From Hasllibacter sp963833115 (lineage in GTDB: Bacteria; Pseudomonadota; Alphaproteobacteria; Rhodobacterales; Rhodobacteraceae), in NCBI GenBank assembly GCA_963833115.1, contig CAWHWS010000002.1, positions 1,302,001-1,366,000 on the forward strand: a stretch of 64,000 nt of DNA, written 5' to 3'. The notes under the pieces are model-generated. The model saw nothing but the letters and a program-made list of their open reading frames with translations. It was not told where the DNA came from and did no database searches. How positions within the stretch are numbered: position 1 is the stretch's first letter; each line of letters starts with the position of its first letter. Below are positions 15,238 to 24,385 of this stretch, in pieces. Both the position numbers and the translations under genes were made by a program.

Positions 15238-16662
15238 GTGTACCTAGGCCTCGACCTGGGCACCTCCGGGCTCAAGGGCCTCCTCCTGAACGATGCGCAG
15301 GAGGTCGTCCGCGAGGCGTCCGCGCCCCTCACCGTGCAGCGGCCGCACGACGGCTGGTCCGAGCAGGACCCGGGCTCCTGGCTCGACGCCTGCCGGGCGG
15401 TCTGCGCCGCGCTCGGCGATCTGACGGCCGTGCGCGCGGTCGGCCTATCGGGCCAGATGCACGGCGCCACGCTCCTGGACGCCGATGGCGCCGCCCTGCG
15501 CCCCTGCATGCTCTGGAACGACACCCGCGCCGCCGCCGAGGCCGGCGACATGGACGATGCCGAGGCTCGGCGCGTCACCGGGAACGTCACCTTCCCCGGC
15601 TTCACCGCGCCCAAAGTCGAATGGGTGCGCCGGCACGAGCCCGAGACCTTCGCCCGGACGCGCCGAATCCTCCTGCCGAAGGACGCGCTGCGGCTCTGGC
15701 TTACCGGATCGGCCGTTTCCGACATGTCCGACGCATCGGGCACCGCTTGGCTCGACATGGGCGCTCGGGACTGGTCGGACGCGCTTCTCGCCCGCGGCGG
15801 GCTCACGCGCGACCAGATGCCGGCGCTGGTCGAGGGCTCGGCGGTCGCGGCGCGCATCTCGCGCGACGGCGCCGCCGCGACGGGCCTGCCCGAGGGCGTG
15901 CCGGTCGCGGGCGGGGGCGGGGACAACGCGGCCTCGGCCGTGGGGCTCGGCGTGGTGGCGCCCGGGACGGCCTTCGCGTCGCTGGGCACGTCGGGGGTCC
16001 TGTTCGCCGCGGCCGAGCGCTACGCCCCCGCGCCGGAGACTGCGGTGCATACGTTTTGCCACGCGCTTCCGGGCGCGTGGCATCAGATGGGGGTCATCCT
16101 CGCGGCCGCCGATTCGCTCGAATGGATCGCGCGCGTGACCGGGCGGGGCGCGGCGGATCTGACCGCGGGGCTGGGTCCGCTGCGGGCCCCCGGGCGGGCC
16201 GCGTTCCTGCCGTATCTCGGCGGCGAGCGCACGCCGCATAACGACGCCGCCCTGCGCGGGGCCTTCGCCGGCCTCGGCCACGCGTCCGATGCGCAGGCCC
16301 TGGCCCGCGCCGTGATCGAGGGGGTGTGTTTCGCCTTCGCCGATTGCCGGGATGCGCTCACCGCGACCGGCACGAGGATCGAGCGCCTGATCGGCACGGG
16401 CGGCGGGACGCGGTCGGACTACTGGGTCTCGGCGCTGGCGTCGGCGCTGGACGTGCCCGTCGAGCTGCCCGAGGCCGGCGAGCATGGCGGCGCGTTCGGC
16501 GCCGCGCGCCTCGCGATGATGGCGGACGGCGCGGATGTCGGGATCGCGACCGTCCCGCGCATCGCCCGGGTCGTGTCGCCCGAGCCAGCCCTCCGCGACG
16601 CCTTCGCCGAAGGGCACGCCCGACATCGGCGCCTGCACGAGAGACTGAAGGACATCGCATGA
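15238..16662 (+). CDS. xylB: Xylulokinase
   Basis: A 474-residue FGGY-family sugar kinase. VYLGLDLGTSGLKGLL opens the first actin-like domain, followed by GLSGQMHGATLLD, LWNDTRAAAEA, FPGFTAPKVEWV and ASLGTSGVLF. The second domain has RTPHNDAALRGAF and GGGTRSDYWVSALASALDVPV, with the adenine-site glycines. It phosphorylates D-xylulose to xylulose-5-phosphate. The start is the GTG at 15238, which gives the standard FGGY N-terminus. An upstream in-frame ATG at 15145 would run through the REP element and is rejected. The stop shares ATGA with xylA. Confidence 0.93.
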   Translation: MYLGLDLGTSGLKGLLLNDAQEVVREASAPLTVQRPHDGWSEQDPGSWLDACRAVCAALGDLTAVRAVGLSGQMHGATLLDADGAALRPCMLWNDTRAAAEAGDMDDAEARRVTGNVTFPGFTAPKVEWVRRHEPETFARTRRILLPKDALRLWLTGSAVSDMSDASGTAWLDMGARDWSDALLARGGLTRDQMPALVEGSAVAARISRDGAAATGLPEGVPVAGGGGDNAASAVGLGVVAPGTAFASLGTSGVLFAAAERYAPAPETAVHTFCHALPGAWHQMGVILAAADSLEWIARVTGRGAADLTAGLGPLRAPGRAAFLPYLGGERTPHNDAALRGAFAGLGHASDAQALARAVIEGVCFAFADCRDALTATGTRIERLIGTGGGTRSDYWVSALASALDVPVELPEAGEHGGAFGAARLAMMADGADVGIATVPRIARVVSPEPALRDAFAEGHARHRRLHERLKDIA

Positions 16663-17945
16663 GCTATTTCGACGGCATCGCGCCCATCCGCTTCGAGGGC
16701 GCGGGGTCCCGCTCCGATCTCGCGTTCCGGCACTACGACCCGGACGAGGTGCTGATGGGCCGGCGGATGGAGGACCACCTGCGCTTCGCGGTCGCCTGGT
16801 GGCACAGCTTCGCCTGGACCGGCACCGACCCGTTCGGCGGCGACACGTTCCAGCGGCCCTGGTTCGGGGAGGGGATGGACCACGCCAGGGCGAAGGCGGA
16901 CGCGGCTTTCGACCTCTTCGCCATCCTCGGTCAGCCCTTCTTCTGTTTCCACGACGCGGACGTCCGACCCGAAGGCGCGAGCTTCGCCGAGACGACGCGC
17001 AACCTCGAGGAGATGACGGATTACCTCGCCGGGAAGATGGAAGGCGGGCCCAAGCTCCTCTGGGGCACGGCCAACCTCTTCTCGCACCGGCGCTGGATGG
17101 CCGGCGCGGCGACGAATCCCGACCCCGAGATCGCCGCCTACGCCGCCGCCACGGTGAAGACCTGCATGGACGCGACCCACCGCCTGGGCGGCGCCAACTA
17201 CGTGCTCTGGGGCGGGCGCGAGGGCTACGAGACGCTGCTCAACACCGACCTCGCGCGCGAGGACCGGCAGGCGGGCGACTTCCTCAAGAAGGTGGTCGAG
17301 TACAAGCACGCCATCGGGTTCCAGGGCGCGATCCTGATCGAGCCGAAGCCCCAGGAGCCGACCAAGCACCAGTACGACCACGACGTCGCCACGGTCTACG
17401 GCTTCCTCGCGCGGCACGGGCTGGAGCGCGAGGTGCAGGTCAATGTCGAGCAGGGCCACGCGATCCTGGCCGGGCACAGCTTCGAGCACGAGCTGGCATT
17501 GGCCGCCGCGCTCGGCCTCTTCGGCTCGATCGACATGAACCGCAACGACTACCAGTCGGGCTGGGACACGGACCAGTTCCCGAACAACGTGCCGGAGATG
17601 GCGCTCGCCTATTACGAGGTGCTGCGCGCCGGAGGGTTCAAGACGGGCGGCACCAATTTCGACGCCAAGCTGCGGCGCCAGTCGCTGGACCCCGCGGACC
17701 TCGTGGCCGCGCATGTCGGCGCGATGGACTGCTGCGCCGCGGGGCTGAAGGCGGCGGCGGCGATGCTCGAGGACGGCACGCTCGAGGCGGCACGGGACGC
17801 CCGCTACGCCGGCTGGGATCGGACCGACCTGATGGCGGGCGGGCTGGAGGAGATCGAGGCGCGGGTGCGCTCGCGCGGCATCGATCCGCAACCGGTCTCG
17901 GGGCGGCAGGAACGGCTGGAATCCCTGGTGAATCGGTACCTGTAA
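16659..17945 (+). CDS. xylA: Xylose isomerase
   Basis: A 428-residue TIM-barrel enzyme that converts D-xylose to D-xylulose. Motifs include WWHSFAWTGTDPFGG, FCFHDADVRPEG (the catalytic His-Asp pair near residue 100), the metal-site blocks YVLWGGREGYETLLNTD and EPKPQEPTKHQYD, and GSIDMNRNDYQSGWDTDQFP. In the block usually written NIEANHATLAGH this protein has NVEQGHAILAGH; the metal-binding glutamate and histidine are kept. It is the last gene of the xyl operon and starts in an ATGA overlap with xylB. Confidence 0.94.
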   Translation: MSYFDGIAPIRFEGAGSRSDLAFRHYDPDEVLMGRRMEDHLRFAVAWWHSFAWTGTDPFGGDTFQRPWFGEGMDHARAKADAAFDLFAILGQPFFCFHDADVRPEGASFAETTRNLEEMTDYLAGKMEGGPKLLWGTANLFSHRRWMAGAATNPDPEIAAYAAATVKTCMDATHRLGGANYVLWGGREGYETLLNTDLAREDRQAGDFLKKVVEYKHAIGFQGAILIEPKPQEPTKHQYDHDVATVYGFLARHGLEREVQVNVEQGHAILAGHSFEHELALAAALGLFGSIDMNRNDYQSGWDTDQFPNNVPEMALAYYEVLRAGGFKTGGTNFDAKLRRQSLDPADLVAAHVGAMDCCAAGLKAAAAMLEDGTLEAARDARYAGWDRTDLMAGGLEEIEARVRSRGIDPQPVSGRQERLESLVNRYL

Positions 17946-17954
17946 CCCGGCAGG

Positions 17955-19127
17955 CTAGGCCGCGGCGGCCTGAGGGGCGGTTTGGGTGTCCCGCCCGATG
18001 AGGCGGGCCGGCATGGTGAACGCGATGCCCGCGCCCGTCCCGAAGGCCGACGGCGCCGTGCGGACGTGCCCCCCCCGCGTCTCGATCACGTACTTGACCG
18101 CGGCCAGGCCGTAACCGTGCCCGGTGGCGGACCGCGTCTGGTCGTCGACGTCGAACGGGTGGAACCCTTCGGGAAACCCCCGGCCGTCGTCCGAGACCAG
18201 GAACCGCAGGAAGTCGGGCTCGCCGGGCGTGTTCTGGATATCGATCGAGATGCGATGGTGGCAGTGCTTGCCCGCATTCGTGAGGAGGTTCCGCAGCACG
18301 AGGTGGAGCGCGACCCGGTCGCACAGGACGGTCGCCTCGGGATGGGTGATCTCGATCTCCTCGTTCGGGTCCGTCATCGCCGCGAGGTCGCGGCACAGGT
18401 GCTCCAGGTCGACGATCGAGGCGGTCGGGGCCAGCTCCTCGAACGTGGCGCAATGTTGCAGGAGCTCGGTCATGTGGGCGCGCGCGCTCTGGGTAACGAC
18501 GCTGATCTGCTCGATGAGCTCGCGCTTGCCGTCATCGGCGTCGTGAAAGTCCTCGAGGATCAGCTCGACGAGGGAATCGATGGTCGCGAGCGGGCTGCGC
18601 ACGTCGTGGGCGGCCATGGAGGAGAACACGCGCACCTCGTCGGCGGTGCGCTTCAGGCGCGCGATCTGGGCGGCGTCCCGAAGCTCGCGCTGACGGATGG
18701 CGGTGATGTCGGAGGAGGAGCCGATGATGGCGAAGACGGTGCCGTCCGGCGCCCGGACGGCGCGGATGGTGGTGTTCCAGGCGGCCTTGCCGGACGGGGT
18801 GGGAATGTCCTCGAGATAGGAGATCGATCCGTTCGTGGCGACGGCCTGTTGATAGTTCTTCAGGACCGAGGCCGCCATCCGCGGCGGAAGGAGCTCTTCG
18901 AGCGTCACGCCCGCGGACAGGCCGGTCGCCTCGATCATGGGCGGGTTGAAATGCTCGAACCTCGTGCGCCCCGCGCTCAGGGGGCCGGGCCGCGCGGGGT
19001 CGTCGATGGACGCCAGGAACGCCGGCACGGTCGTCAGCTCCGTCGCCGCGCGCAATGCGGCGATCGCGGCGGCAAAATCGAACCCTCCGAGCCGAAGCCC
19101 CGCCGCCCTGATCTGATCCTCGGTCAT
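17955..19127 (-). CDS. PAS-containing sensor histidine kinase (orphan)
   Basis: A 390-residue protein with no membrane segment. A PAS domain covers about residues 35-148, ending FAIIGSSSDITAIRQRE. An H-box MAAHDVRSPL follows with His174 as the phosphorylation site. The ATPase domain has NLLTNAGKH (N box), SDDGRGFPEG (G1) and GHGYGLAAVKYV (G2). The start is the ATG at 19127, with GGAGGA six bases upstream. No response regulator gene is near, so its partner is elsewhere. It is probably a soluble sensor of a cytoplasmic signal. Confidence 0.85.
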   Translation of the reverse strand: MTEDQIRAAGLRLGGFDFAAAIAALRAATELTTVPAFLASIDDPARPGPLSAGRTRFEHFNPPMIEATGLSAGVTLEELLPPRMAASVLKNYQQAVATNGSISYLEDIPTPSGKAAWNTTIRAVRAPDGTVFAIIGSSSDITAIRQRELRDAAQIARLKRTADEVRVFSSMAAHDVRSPLATIDSLVELILEDFHDADDGKRELIEQISVVTQSARAHMTELLQHCATFEELAPTASIVDLEHLCRDLAAMTDPNEEIEITHPEATVLCDRVALHLVLRNLLTNAGKHCHHRISIDIQNTPGEPDFLRFLVSDDGRGFPEGFHPFDVDDQTRSATGHGYGLAAVKYVIETRGGHVRTAPSAFGTGAGIAFTMPARLIGRDTQTAPQAAAA

Positions 19128-19227
19128 CGCCGTCCTCCGCCATTCACCGACCGGGGCCGTGGCCCCGGGTCGATCCCCCCGCCTTGCTTGCGGCATGGGG
19201 GGTTAAATGGAGGTTAAGCAGATAACG

Positions 19228-20136
19228 TCAGCTGAACTGGTAGCTCGCGGGGACCCAGCGGAAGCCGTCGCCGTCCGTCTCGACGAAGCCGGCGGCGGGG
19301 AAGGGCATGTGGTAGCCCGTCATCGGCATCCGCTCGGCGGCCAGCATGCCGAGGATCCGGCGGCGGGTGGCGGCCGCGGCCTCCTTGTCGGCGTCGAAGC
19401 GCACCTCCCAGTCGGGATAGGCCAGCGACCAGACGTAGTGGTTGGCGGTGTCGGCGAAGATCAGCATCGACCGGTCCCCGTCGTCGATCCGGTAGACCAT
19501 ATGGCCGGGGGTGTGGCCGAACGCGGCCATCCCGGTGATTCCCGGCGCGATCTCCGCCCCGTCGCCGACCAGGGTGAAGCGGTCGCGCATCGGCAGCACG
19601 TTGGCCGAGACGGCCTCGCTCGGGTTCTCGGCCCAGAAGCCCATCTCGACCTCGCCGGCGATGTGCTCGGCGCCGTCGAAGGCCGGGGCGCCGTCCGCCA
19701 TCAGGCCGCCGACATGGTCGGGGTGCATGTGCGTCAGGACCACGTGGGTGACGTCGCCGGGGGCGAGGCCGGCGCTCGCGAGCGCGGCGGGCAGGCCGCC
19801 CTGCCCGAGGCCAGTGTCGAAGAGGATCGTGTTGCCGCCTTTGCGCACGACGACGGGCGTGAAGTAGAATTGCGCCATGTCGACCGGGATGAAGTTCTCC
19901 CGGCTGACCTCGGCGAAGGTCTCGGCGTCGACGTTCGTGCCGAAGATCGACTGCGGCTCGTCGCGCGCGGCGGTTCCGTCGAGGAGGGTGATGACCTCCG
20001 TCTCCCCGAGCTTAAGCGTGCGGTGCAGGTCGCCGCGCATCGGCGCGGCCTCCTGCGCGGCGGCGGCGCGGGGCAGGGCGGCTGCGGCCGGGATCGCGGC
20101 TGCGGCGGTCAGGGTCTGGCGTCTGGTGAGCGTCAT
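19228..20136 (-). CDS. Metallo-beta-lactamase-fold hydrolase with Tat-like signal
   Basis: A 302-residue protein. The N-terminus MTLTRRQTLTAAAAIPAAAALPRAAAA (read in two parts) has a twin-arginine motif, a hydrophobic core and Ala-x-Ala cleavage sites, so export by Tat is likely. The zinc motif THMHPDH gives ligands His136, His138, Asp140 and His141. Further ligands are in FGHTPGHMVY and the final GYHMPFP. AGGAGGA precedes the ATG at 20136. It resembles periplasmic quorum-quenching or glyoxalase-like MBL proteins, but the substrate is unknown. Confidence 0.85.
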   Translation of the reverse strand: MTLTRRQTLTAAAAIPAAAALPRAAAAQEAAPMRGDLHRTLKLGETEVITLLDGTAARDEPQSIFGTNVDAETFAEVSRENFIPVDMAQFYFTPVVVRKGGNTILFDTGLGQGGLPAALASAGLAPGDVTHVVLTHMHPDHVGGLMADGAPAFDGAEHIAGEVEMGFWAENPSEAVSANVLPMRDRFTLVGDGAEIAPGITGMAAFGHTPGHMVYRIDDGDRSMLIFADTANHYVWSLAYPDWEVRFDADKEAAAATRRRILGMLAAERMPMTGYHMPFPAAGFVETDGDGFRWVPASYQFS

Positions 20137-20203
20137 GGGGTGTCCTCCTGGAGTTCCCCGGGACCATAGCGCCAGTCGGGAGGGGGGGAAGCGCACGCCT
20201 GCG

Positions 20204-20599
20204 TCATTCCCACCATCGGTCGACGGCCGCGATATCCGCGTCGGACCAGCCGAAATGATGCGCGAACTCGTGGACGGCGACGTGGGAGATCAGCGCGCGC
20301 AGGGAGACGTCCCCGCGCCAGGACCACTCGTCGAGGATCGGACGGCGGTAGAGGAACACCGTGTCGGGCCGCCCGCCGGGGTCGGAGACGCTGCGCTCGG
20401 TGAGGGGGGTGCCGTCGTAGAGGCCGGTGAGGTCGTAGGCGTCCTCGATCTCCAGCTCGTCCAGCACGGCGTCGGGCGGCCAGTCCAGGACGACGATGGC
20501 GACCTCCGCGGCGAGGGCGGCGAAGGGCGCGGGGAAATCGGCGCGGGCCGCCTCGGCCACGGCGTGGATCTCGTCGAGCGAAGGGGCGGGCGCGTCCAT
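20204..20599 (-). CDS. Small zincin-like metallopeptidase
   Basis: A 131-residue protein of the possibly ancestral minimal zinc-protease group. The motif HEFAHHFGWSD (His110, Glu111, His114, Asp120) fits HExxHxxGxxD. Upstream VFLYRRPILDEW is the usual substrate-cleft strand of this family. These proteins are widespread in Alphaproteobacteria and are annotated only as metallopeptidase family protein. The gene is monocistronic and divergent from gltX, with a GC-rich repeat between them. Confidence 0.85.
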   Translation of the reverse strand: MDAPAPSLDEIHAVAEAARADFPAPFAALAAEVAIVVLDWPPDAVLDELEIEDAYDLTGLYDGTPLTERSVSDPGGRPDTVFLYRRPILDEWSWRGDVSLRALISHVAVHEFAHHFGWSDADIAAVDRWWE

Positions 20600-20632
20600 G
20601 GCGCGGAGCCTGACCGGCGCCGCGCGCGATGG

Positions 20633-20700
20633 CCAGGGGGGCGGCTCCCGCGCCCTCGCCGCGCCGCGCGGCGCGCTCGGCCTTGGGCCGGGCCTCGTGC
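20633..20700 (+). repeat. GC-rich dispersed repeat, copy 1
   Basis: This stretch contains GGCGGCTCCCGCGCCCTC, an inverted GCCGCG/CGCGGC core and CTTGGGCCGGGCCTCG. The same order of blocks occurs at 38875-38985 and, on the other strand, at 31021-31125. It lies in the gap between the metallopeptidase gene and gltX. This copy is the most diverged of the three. Confidence 0.6.
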
Positions 20701-20833
20701 TGCGCACCTCGGCGCCCCTGCGGGGGGCGGGGCGCCCGCCCCGGCGGGGGGGCACCCGTGGACAAGGGCGGCCCCCCGGCGCTACGCCCCGCGGGCCGCG
20801 CCCCCGGAGGGGCCGGGCCCCGGAGGACATCGC

Positions 20834-22159
20834 ATGACCGTGACCCGCTTCGCCCCCTCGCCGACCGGCTACCTGCATGTCGGCAACCTGCGGGCCGCGC
20901 TCTTCAACTGGGCGATCGCGCGGCGGGCCGGCGGGACCTTCGTCCTGCGCCTGGACGACACGGACCCCGAGCGCTCCAAGGCCGAGTACGCCGACGCGAT
21001 CCAGCGCGACCTCGAATGGCTGGGCCTGACCTGGGACCGGATCGAGCGGCAGTCGGCGCGGCTGGACCGCTATGCCGAGGCGGCGGACCGGCTGCGCGCG
21101 GACGGGCGGCTCTACGAGGCGTTCGAGACGCCGGGCGAGCTCGACCTCAAGCGCAAGAAGCAGCTGAACATGGGCCGGCCGCCGGTCTACGACCGCGCGG
21201 CGCTGGACCTGCCGGACGCCGAGAAGGACCGGCTGCGCGCCGAGCGGGGCGGGCACTGGCGCTTCCGCCTGGATCACGAGCGCGTCGAATGGGAGGACGG
21301 CATCCTGGGCCCGGTCTCGATCGACGCCGCCAGCGCGTCCGACCCGGTCCTGATCCGCGGCGACGGGCAGGTGCTCTATACCCTCGCCTCGGTGGTGGAC
21401 GATATCGAGATGGGCATCACCGACGTGGTGCGCGGCTCCGACCACGTGACCAACACCGCGACGCAGATCCAGATGATCGGCGCGCTGGGCGCCGCGGCGC
21501 CGCGCTTCGCGCACCATTCCCTCCTCACCGGGCCGCAGGGGGAGGGGCTCTCCAAGCGCCTGGGCACACTCGCCCTCCGCGACCTGCGCGCGCAGGGGAT
21601 AGAGCCGATGGCGCTCCTGTCGCTGATGGCGCGGCTCGGGAGCGCCGATCCGGTCGAGCTGCGCGGCGCCCCCGAGGAGATCGCGGCCGGGTTCGACCTC
21701 TCCCGTTTCGGCGCGGCGCCGACCAAGCTCGACGTCGCCGATCTCGGCCCGCTCAGCGCGCGGCACGTCCAGTCGCTCCCCGTCGCGGCGGTGGAGGCCG
21801 AGCTGCAGGCCGCCGGCGTGCCGGAGGCGGAGCGCGGCACCTTCTGGGACGTGGTGCGGGGAAACGTGGACGCGCGGGCCGAGATCGCCGGCTGGTGGGA
21901 CCTGGTCGAGCGCGGGGCGCCGCCGCTCGTCGCGCCGGGCGACGAGGCGTTCGTCGACGAGGCGATGGCGCTCCTGGGCGCGCCGCCCTACGGGGCCGGG
22001 ACCTGGAGCGAATGGACCGGCGCCGTGAAGGCGGCCACGGGCCGCAAGGGGCGCGCGCTGTTCATGCCGCTGCGCCATGCCGTGACGGGGCGGGAGCGCG
22101 GACCGGACATGGCGGCGCTGATGCCCCTGTTGAAGACGCGGCCGGGCGGCGGACGCTGA
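20834..22159 (+). CDS. gltX: Glutamyl-tRNA synthetase
   Basis: A 441-residue class I synthetase. The HIGH-type motif is APSPTGYLHVGN (about 7-18), RLDDTDPERSKAEYADAI follows, and the KMSKS-type loop is EGLSKRLG near residue 239. It charges tRNA-Glu (and possibly tRNA-Gln, since many Alphaproteobacteria use GatCAB). The C-terminal anticodon domain is present. CGGAGGAC precedes the ATG at 20834. Many Rhodobacterales carry two gltX genes; which copy this is cannot be told from one window. Confidence 0.93.
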   Translation: MTVTRFAPSPTGYLHVGNLRAALFNWAIARRAGGTFVLRLDDTDPERSKAEYADAIQRDLEWLGLTWDRIERQSARLDRYAEAADRLRADGRLYEAFETPGELDLKRKKQLNMGRPPVYDRAALDLPDAEKDRLRAERGGHWRFRLDHERVEWEDGILGPVSIDAASASDPVLIRGDGQVLYTLASVVDDIEMGITDVVRGSDHVTNTATQIQMIGALGAAAPRFAHHSLLTGPQGEGLSKRLGTLALRDLRAQGIEPMALLSLMARLGSADPVELRGAPEEIAAGFDLSRFGAAPTKLDVADLGPLSARHVQSLPVAAVEAELQAAGVPEAERGTFWDVVRGNVDARAEIAGWWDLVERGAPPLVAPGDEAFVDEAMALLGAPPYGAGTWSEWTGAVKAATGRKGRALFMPLRHAVTGRERGPDMAALMPLLKTRPGGGR

Positions 22160-22215
22160 CGCGCGGGGCGCCGGCCGCCCTCGGAACCCGGCGCGCCGGC
22201 GGCCCCGGGGCGCCA

Positions 22216-22244
22216 TTGACAACCTCCGGAGCCGCTTCGATAAG
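22216..22244 (+). promoter_or_regulatory. sigma-70 type promoter of tRNA-Ala
   Basis: TTGACA (22216-22221), a 17-base spacer and GATAAG (22239-22244) end 10 bases before the first base of the tRNA. Spacing and position are ideal for a stable-RNA promoter. Confidence 0.75.
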
Positions 22245-22254
22245 GCCCGCCAGT

Positions 22255-22330
<76 letters not shown>

Positions 22331-22532
22331 TCCATCCCGCGCGTCACGGACGGCCCCGACGGGGTCCGCATATGCGGGCGCCCAGGGGCGGCGCATCCGC
22401 GACGTCGTCGCGTGCTCCCGTGTGCTCGTCCTTTTGTTACGCTGCGGGAGGCCATGAGGTGGAACCGGCCTCACGGCGAACTGTTCGTCCCGTGATGCTC
22501 GCTCTCGCTCGCGACCGTCCCGAGGAGCACGC

Positions 22533-23270
22533 ATGTCCGTTGAGAGTTGCCTGGTAAGCCGTCTATCGGCCTATGTTGACCTCACGCGGCGCGAGCTCGA
22601 GTTCCTCGCCGAGATGGAGGAGGACCGGCGCGCGCTCGGCGCCGGCCAGACCGTCGTCAACGAGGGCAGCGCAGACGGGGGCATCCATGTGCTGCGGGAC
22701 GGCTGGGCGATCGTGCGCAGTCAGCCGGTGCGCGGGCGATCCTCGATCCTGCGCATCTACCTTCCCGGCGAGGTGATCGGGATGGGCGAGCTCGGCCTTC
22801 CGACCGCGCCGCACCAGATCTCGATGCAGACCGACGGCGTCGTCTCCCCCTTCCCGCGCCGGGGCATCGCGCGGCTCCTGCTGGAGCTGCCGCGCCTGGG
22901 CGCGCTCCTATGCGCGCTCGCCTCCCTCGATCAGATCGCGCTGCGCGACCAATGCGCGGCCCTCGGGCTGATGACGGCGGAGGACCGGCTGATCCATTTC
23001 CTGCTGCAGTTGCGCGCCCGGCTTGCCATCTCGGACGACGATGTCGGGAACCGGTTCCTCCTGCCGTTCAGCCAAGCCGAGATCGGAGAGGCCGTCGGCA
23101 TGACGCCGGTCTACGTCAACAAGCTGCTGCGCAAGCTCTCCGTCGAGGGGCGCATCCAGGTCGAGCGCCCCTACATGCGCCTCCTGGACCGCGGCGGGAT
23201 GGAGAACCAGATCGCGTTCCGCAACCGCTTCGAGGCGCTCGACCATTCCTGGTTCCCCGCGGCGGCCTGA
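22533..23270 (+). CDS. Crp/Fnr-family transcriptional regulator
   Basis: A 245-residue protein. The N-terminal cyclic-nucleotide-like barrel (about 20-130) has VVNEGSADGGIHVLRDGWAIV and RIYLPGEVIGMGEL. The long helix and C-terminal winged HTH (about 165-230) have FSQAEIGEAVGMTPVYVNKLLRKLSVEGRI. It lacks the cysteine cluster of oxygen-sensing FNR and a clear cAMP-binding RxS signature. It most resembles the many uncharacterised Crp/Fnr paralogues of Rhodobacteraceae. GAGGAGCACGC precedes the ATG. It is followed by a glycosyltransferase gene 10 bases later, so the two may be co-transcribed. Confidence 0.88.
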   Translation: MSVESCLVSRLSAYVDLTRRELEFLAEMEEDRRALGAGQTVVNEGSADGGIHVLRDGWAIVRSQPVRGRSSILRIYLPGEVIGMGELGLPTAPHQISMQTDGVVSPFPRRGIARLLLELPRLGALLCALASLDQIALRDQCAALGLMTAEDRLIHFLLQLRARLAISDDDVGNRFLLPFSQAEIGEAVGMTPVYVNKLLRKLSVEGRIQVERPYMRLLDRGGMENQIAFRNRFEALDHSWFPAAA

Positions 23271-23280
23271 CGGCGCGGCC

Positions 23281-24384
23281 ATGCGCCTCGCGCTCCTCGC
23301 CCATGCGCGCCACCCCGTCGCGCCGCCGTTCATGGGCGGGATGGAGGCCCATGCCTGGCACCTGGCGCGCGGGCTGCGGGACCGGGGGCACGACGTCACG
23401 CTCTTCGCCGCCGGGGATTCGGACGCGGGCGTGCCCGTCCACCCCGTGCGGGACGTGCACTACGACGCCGACTGGCCCGGGGCGGACTGGCACGGCTCCG
23501 GCGCGCTCAACGCCCATGTCGACGCGCTCTGGGCCGCCGCGCTGCCGCGCGTTCGGGACGGGGCGTTCGACGCGGTGCACAACAACACCCTCCACCGCTA
23601 CCCGCCGCGGCTGGCGCGCGCGGTCCGGGTGCCGACGGTCACCTCGCTCCACGTGCCGCCCTTCGACGCGCTCCACCGCGCGATCGCGCAGACGGCGGCC
23701 CCCTGGCACATCGTCACGACGACCTCGCGCCAGCAGATGGGGCGCTGGTGGGACGCGCCCCCGCCCTCCGCGCGGGTCCTGCACAACGGGATCGACCCGG
23801 CCGCCTGGCCCTACGCGCCTCTGGGCGGCGGAGGCGCCGTCTGGGCCGGGCGGATCACCCCGAACAAGGGCACCGCCCTCGCCGTGAGGGCCGCGCGGGT
23901 CGCGGGCGTGCCCCTCACCCTCTTCGGCGCGGTCGAGGACCGGGCCTATTTCGACGCCGAGGTCGCGCCGCTCCTCGGCGGGGAGATCCGCCATGGCGGG
24001 CACGTCCCGGGGGCCGCGCTGGCGGCGGAGCTCGGCCGGGCGGACGTGCTTCTCTTCACGCCGGTCTGGGACGAGCCCTTCGGCCTGGCGGCGATAGAGG
24101 CGATGGCCTGCGGCCTGCCGGTCGCCGCCTTCGACGCCGGCGCGGTGCGCGAGGTGGTCGGCCCCTGCGGCGCCTTCGCCGCGCCCGGCGACGTGGCGGG
24201 GCTCGCCCGGGCCATCGACGGCGCGGCGCGCCTGCCCCGGGCGGCCTCGCGCGCGCGGGTCGAGTCCCTGTTCTCCCTGGACCGGATGATCGACGGGTGC
24301 GAGGCGCTCTACGCCGAGGCCGCCGCGGCGCGGGACGCGGACTGGCCGGAGATCCGGTTCTCCCGCCGAGAGCTCGACCTCTGA
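23281..24384 (+). CDS. Family 4 (GT-B) glycosyltransferase
   Basis: A 367-residue protein. The N-terminal half opens MRLALLAHARHPVAPPFMGGMEAHAWHLARGLRDRGHDVTLFAAGD, the donor/acceptor cleft of GT4 enzymes acting before the sugar is known. The C-terminal half has VLHNGIDPAAW, AVWAGRITPNKG and the EX7E-like TPVWDEPFGLAAIEAMACGLPVAAF. It lies right after the Crp/Fnr gene and is convergent with the three-gene glycosyltransferase operon on the other strand. Shared substrates with that operon are inferred from position. Confidence 0.87.
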   Translation: MRLALLAHARHPVAPPFMGGMEAHAWHLARGLRDRGHDVTLFAAGDSDAGVPVHPVRDVHYDADWPGADWHGSGALNAHVDALWAAALPRVRDGAFDAVHNNTLHRYPPRLARAVRVPTVTSLHVPPFDALHRAIAQTAAPWHIVTTTSRQQMGRWWDAPPPSARVLHNGIDPAAWPYAPLGGGGAVWAGRITPNKGTALAVRAARVAGVPLTLFGAVEDRAYFDAEVAPLLGGEIRHGGHVPGAALAAELGRADVLLFTPVWDEPFGLAAIEAMACGLPVAAFDAGAVREVVGPCGAFAAPGDVAGLARAIDGAARLPRAASRARVESLFSLDRMIDGCEALYAEAAAARDADWPEIRFSRRELDL

Positions 24385-24385
24385 C

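Noticed and set aside
15104..15247. Small ORF starting in an ATGA overlap after xylG
   Set aside because: It runs straight through the REP-like element and its product has no protein character; xylB has its own GTG start.
22448..22472. Crp-type binding site before the Crp/Fnr gene
   Set aside because: The GAGGCC/GGCCTC repeat has the wrong spacing and lacks TGTGA/TCACA half-sites; it is probably a chance GC hairpin.
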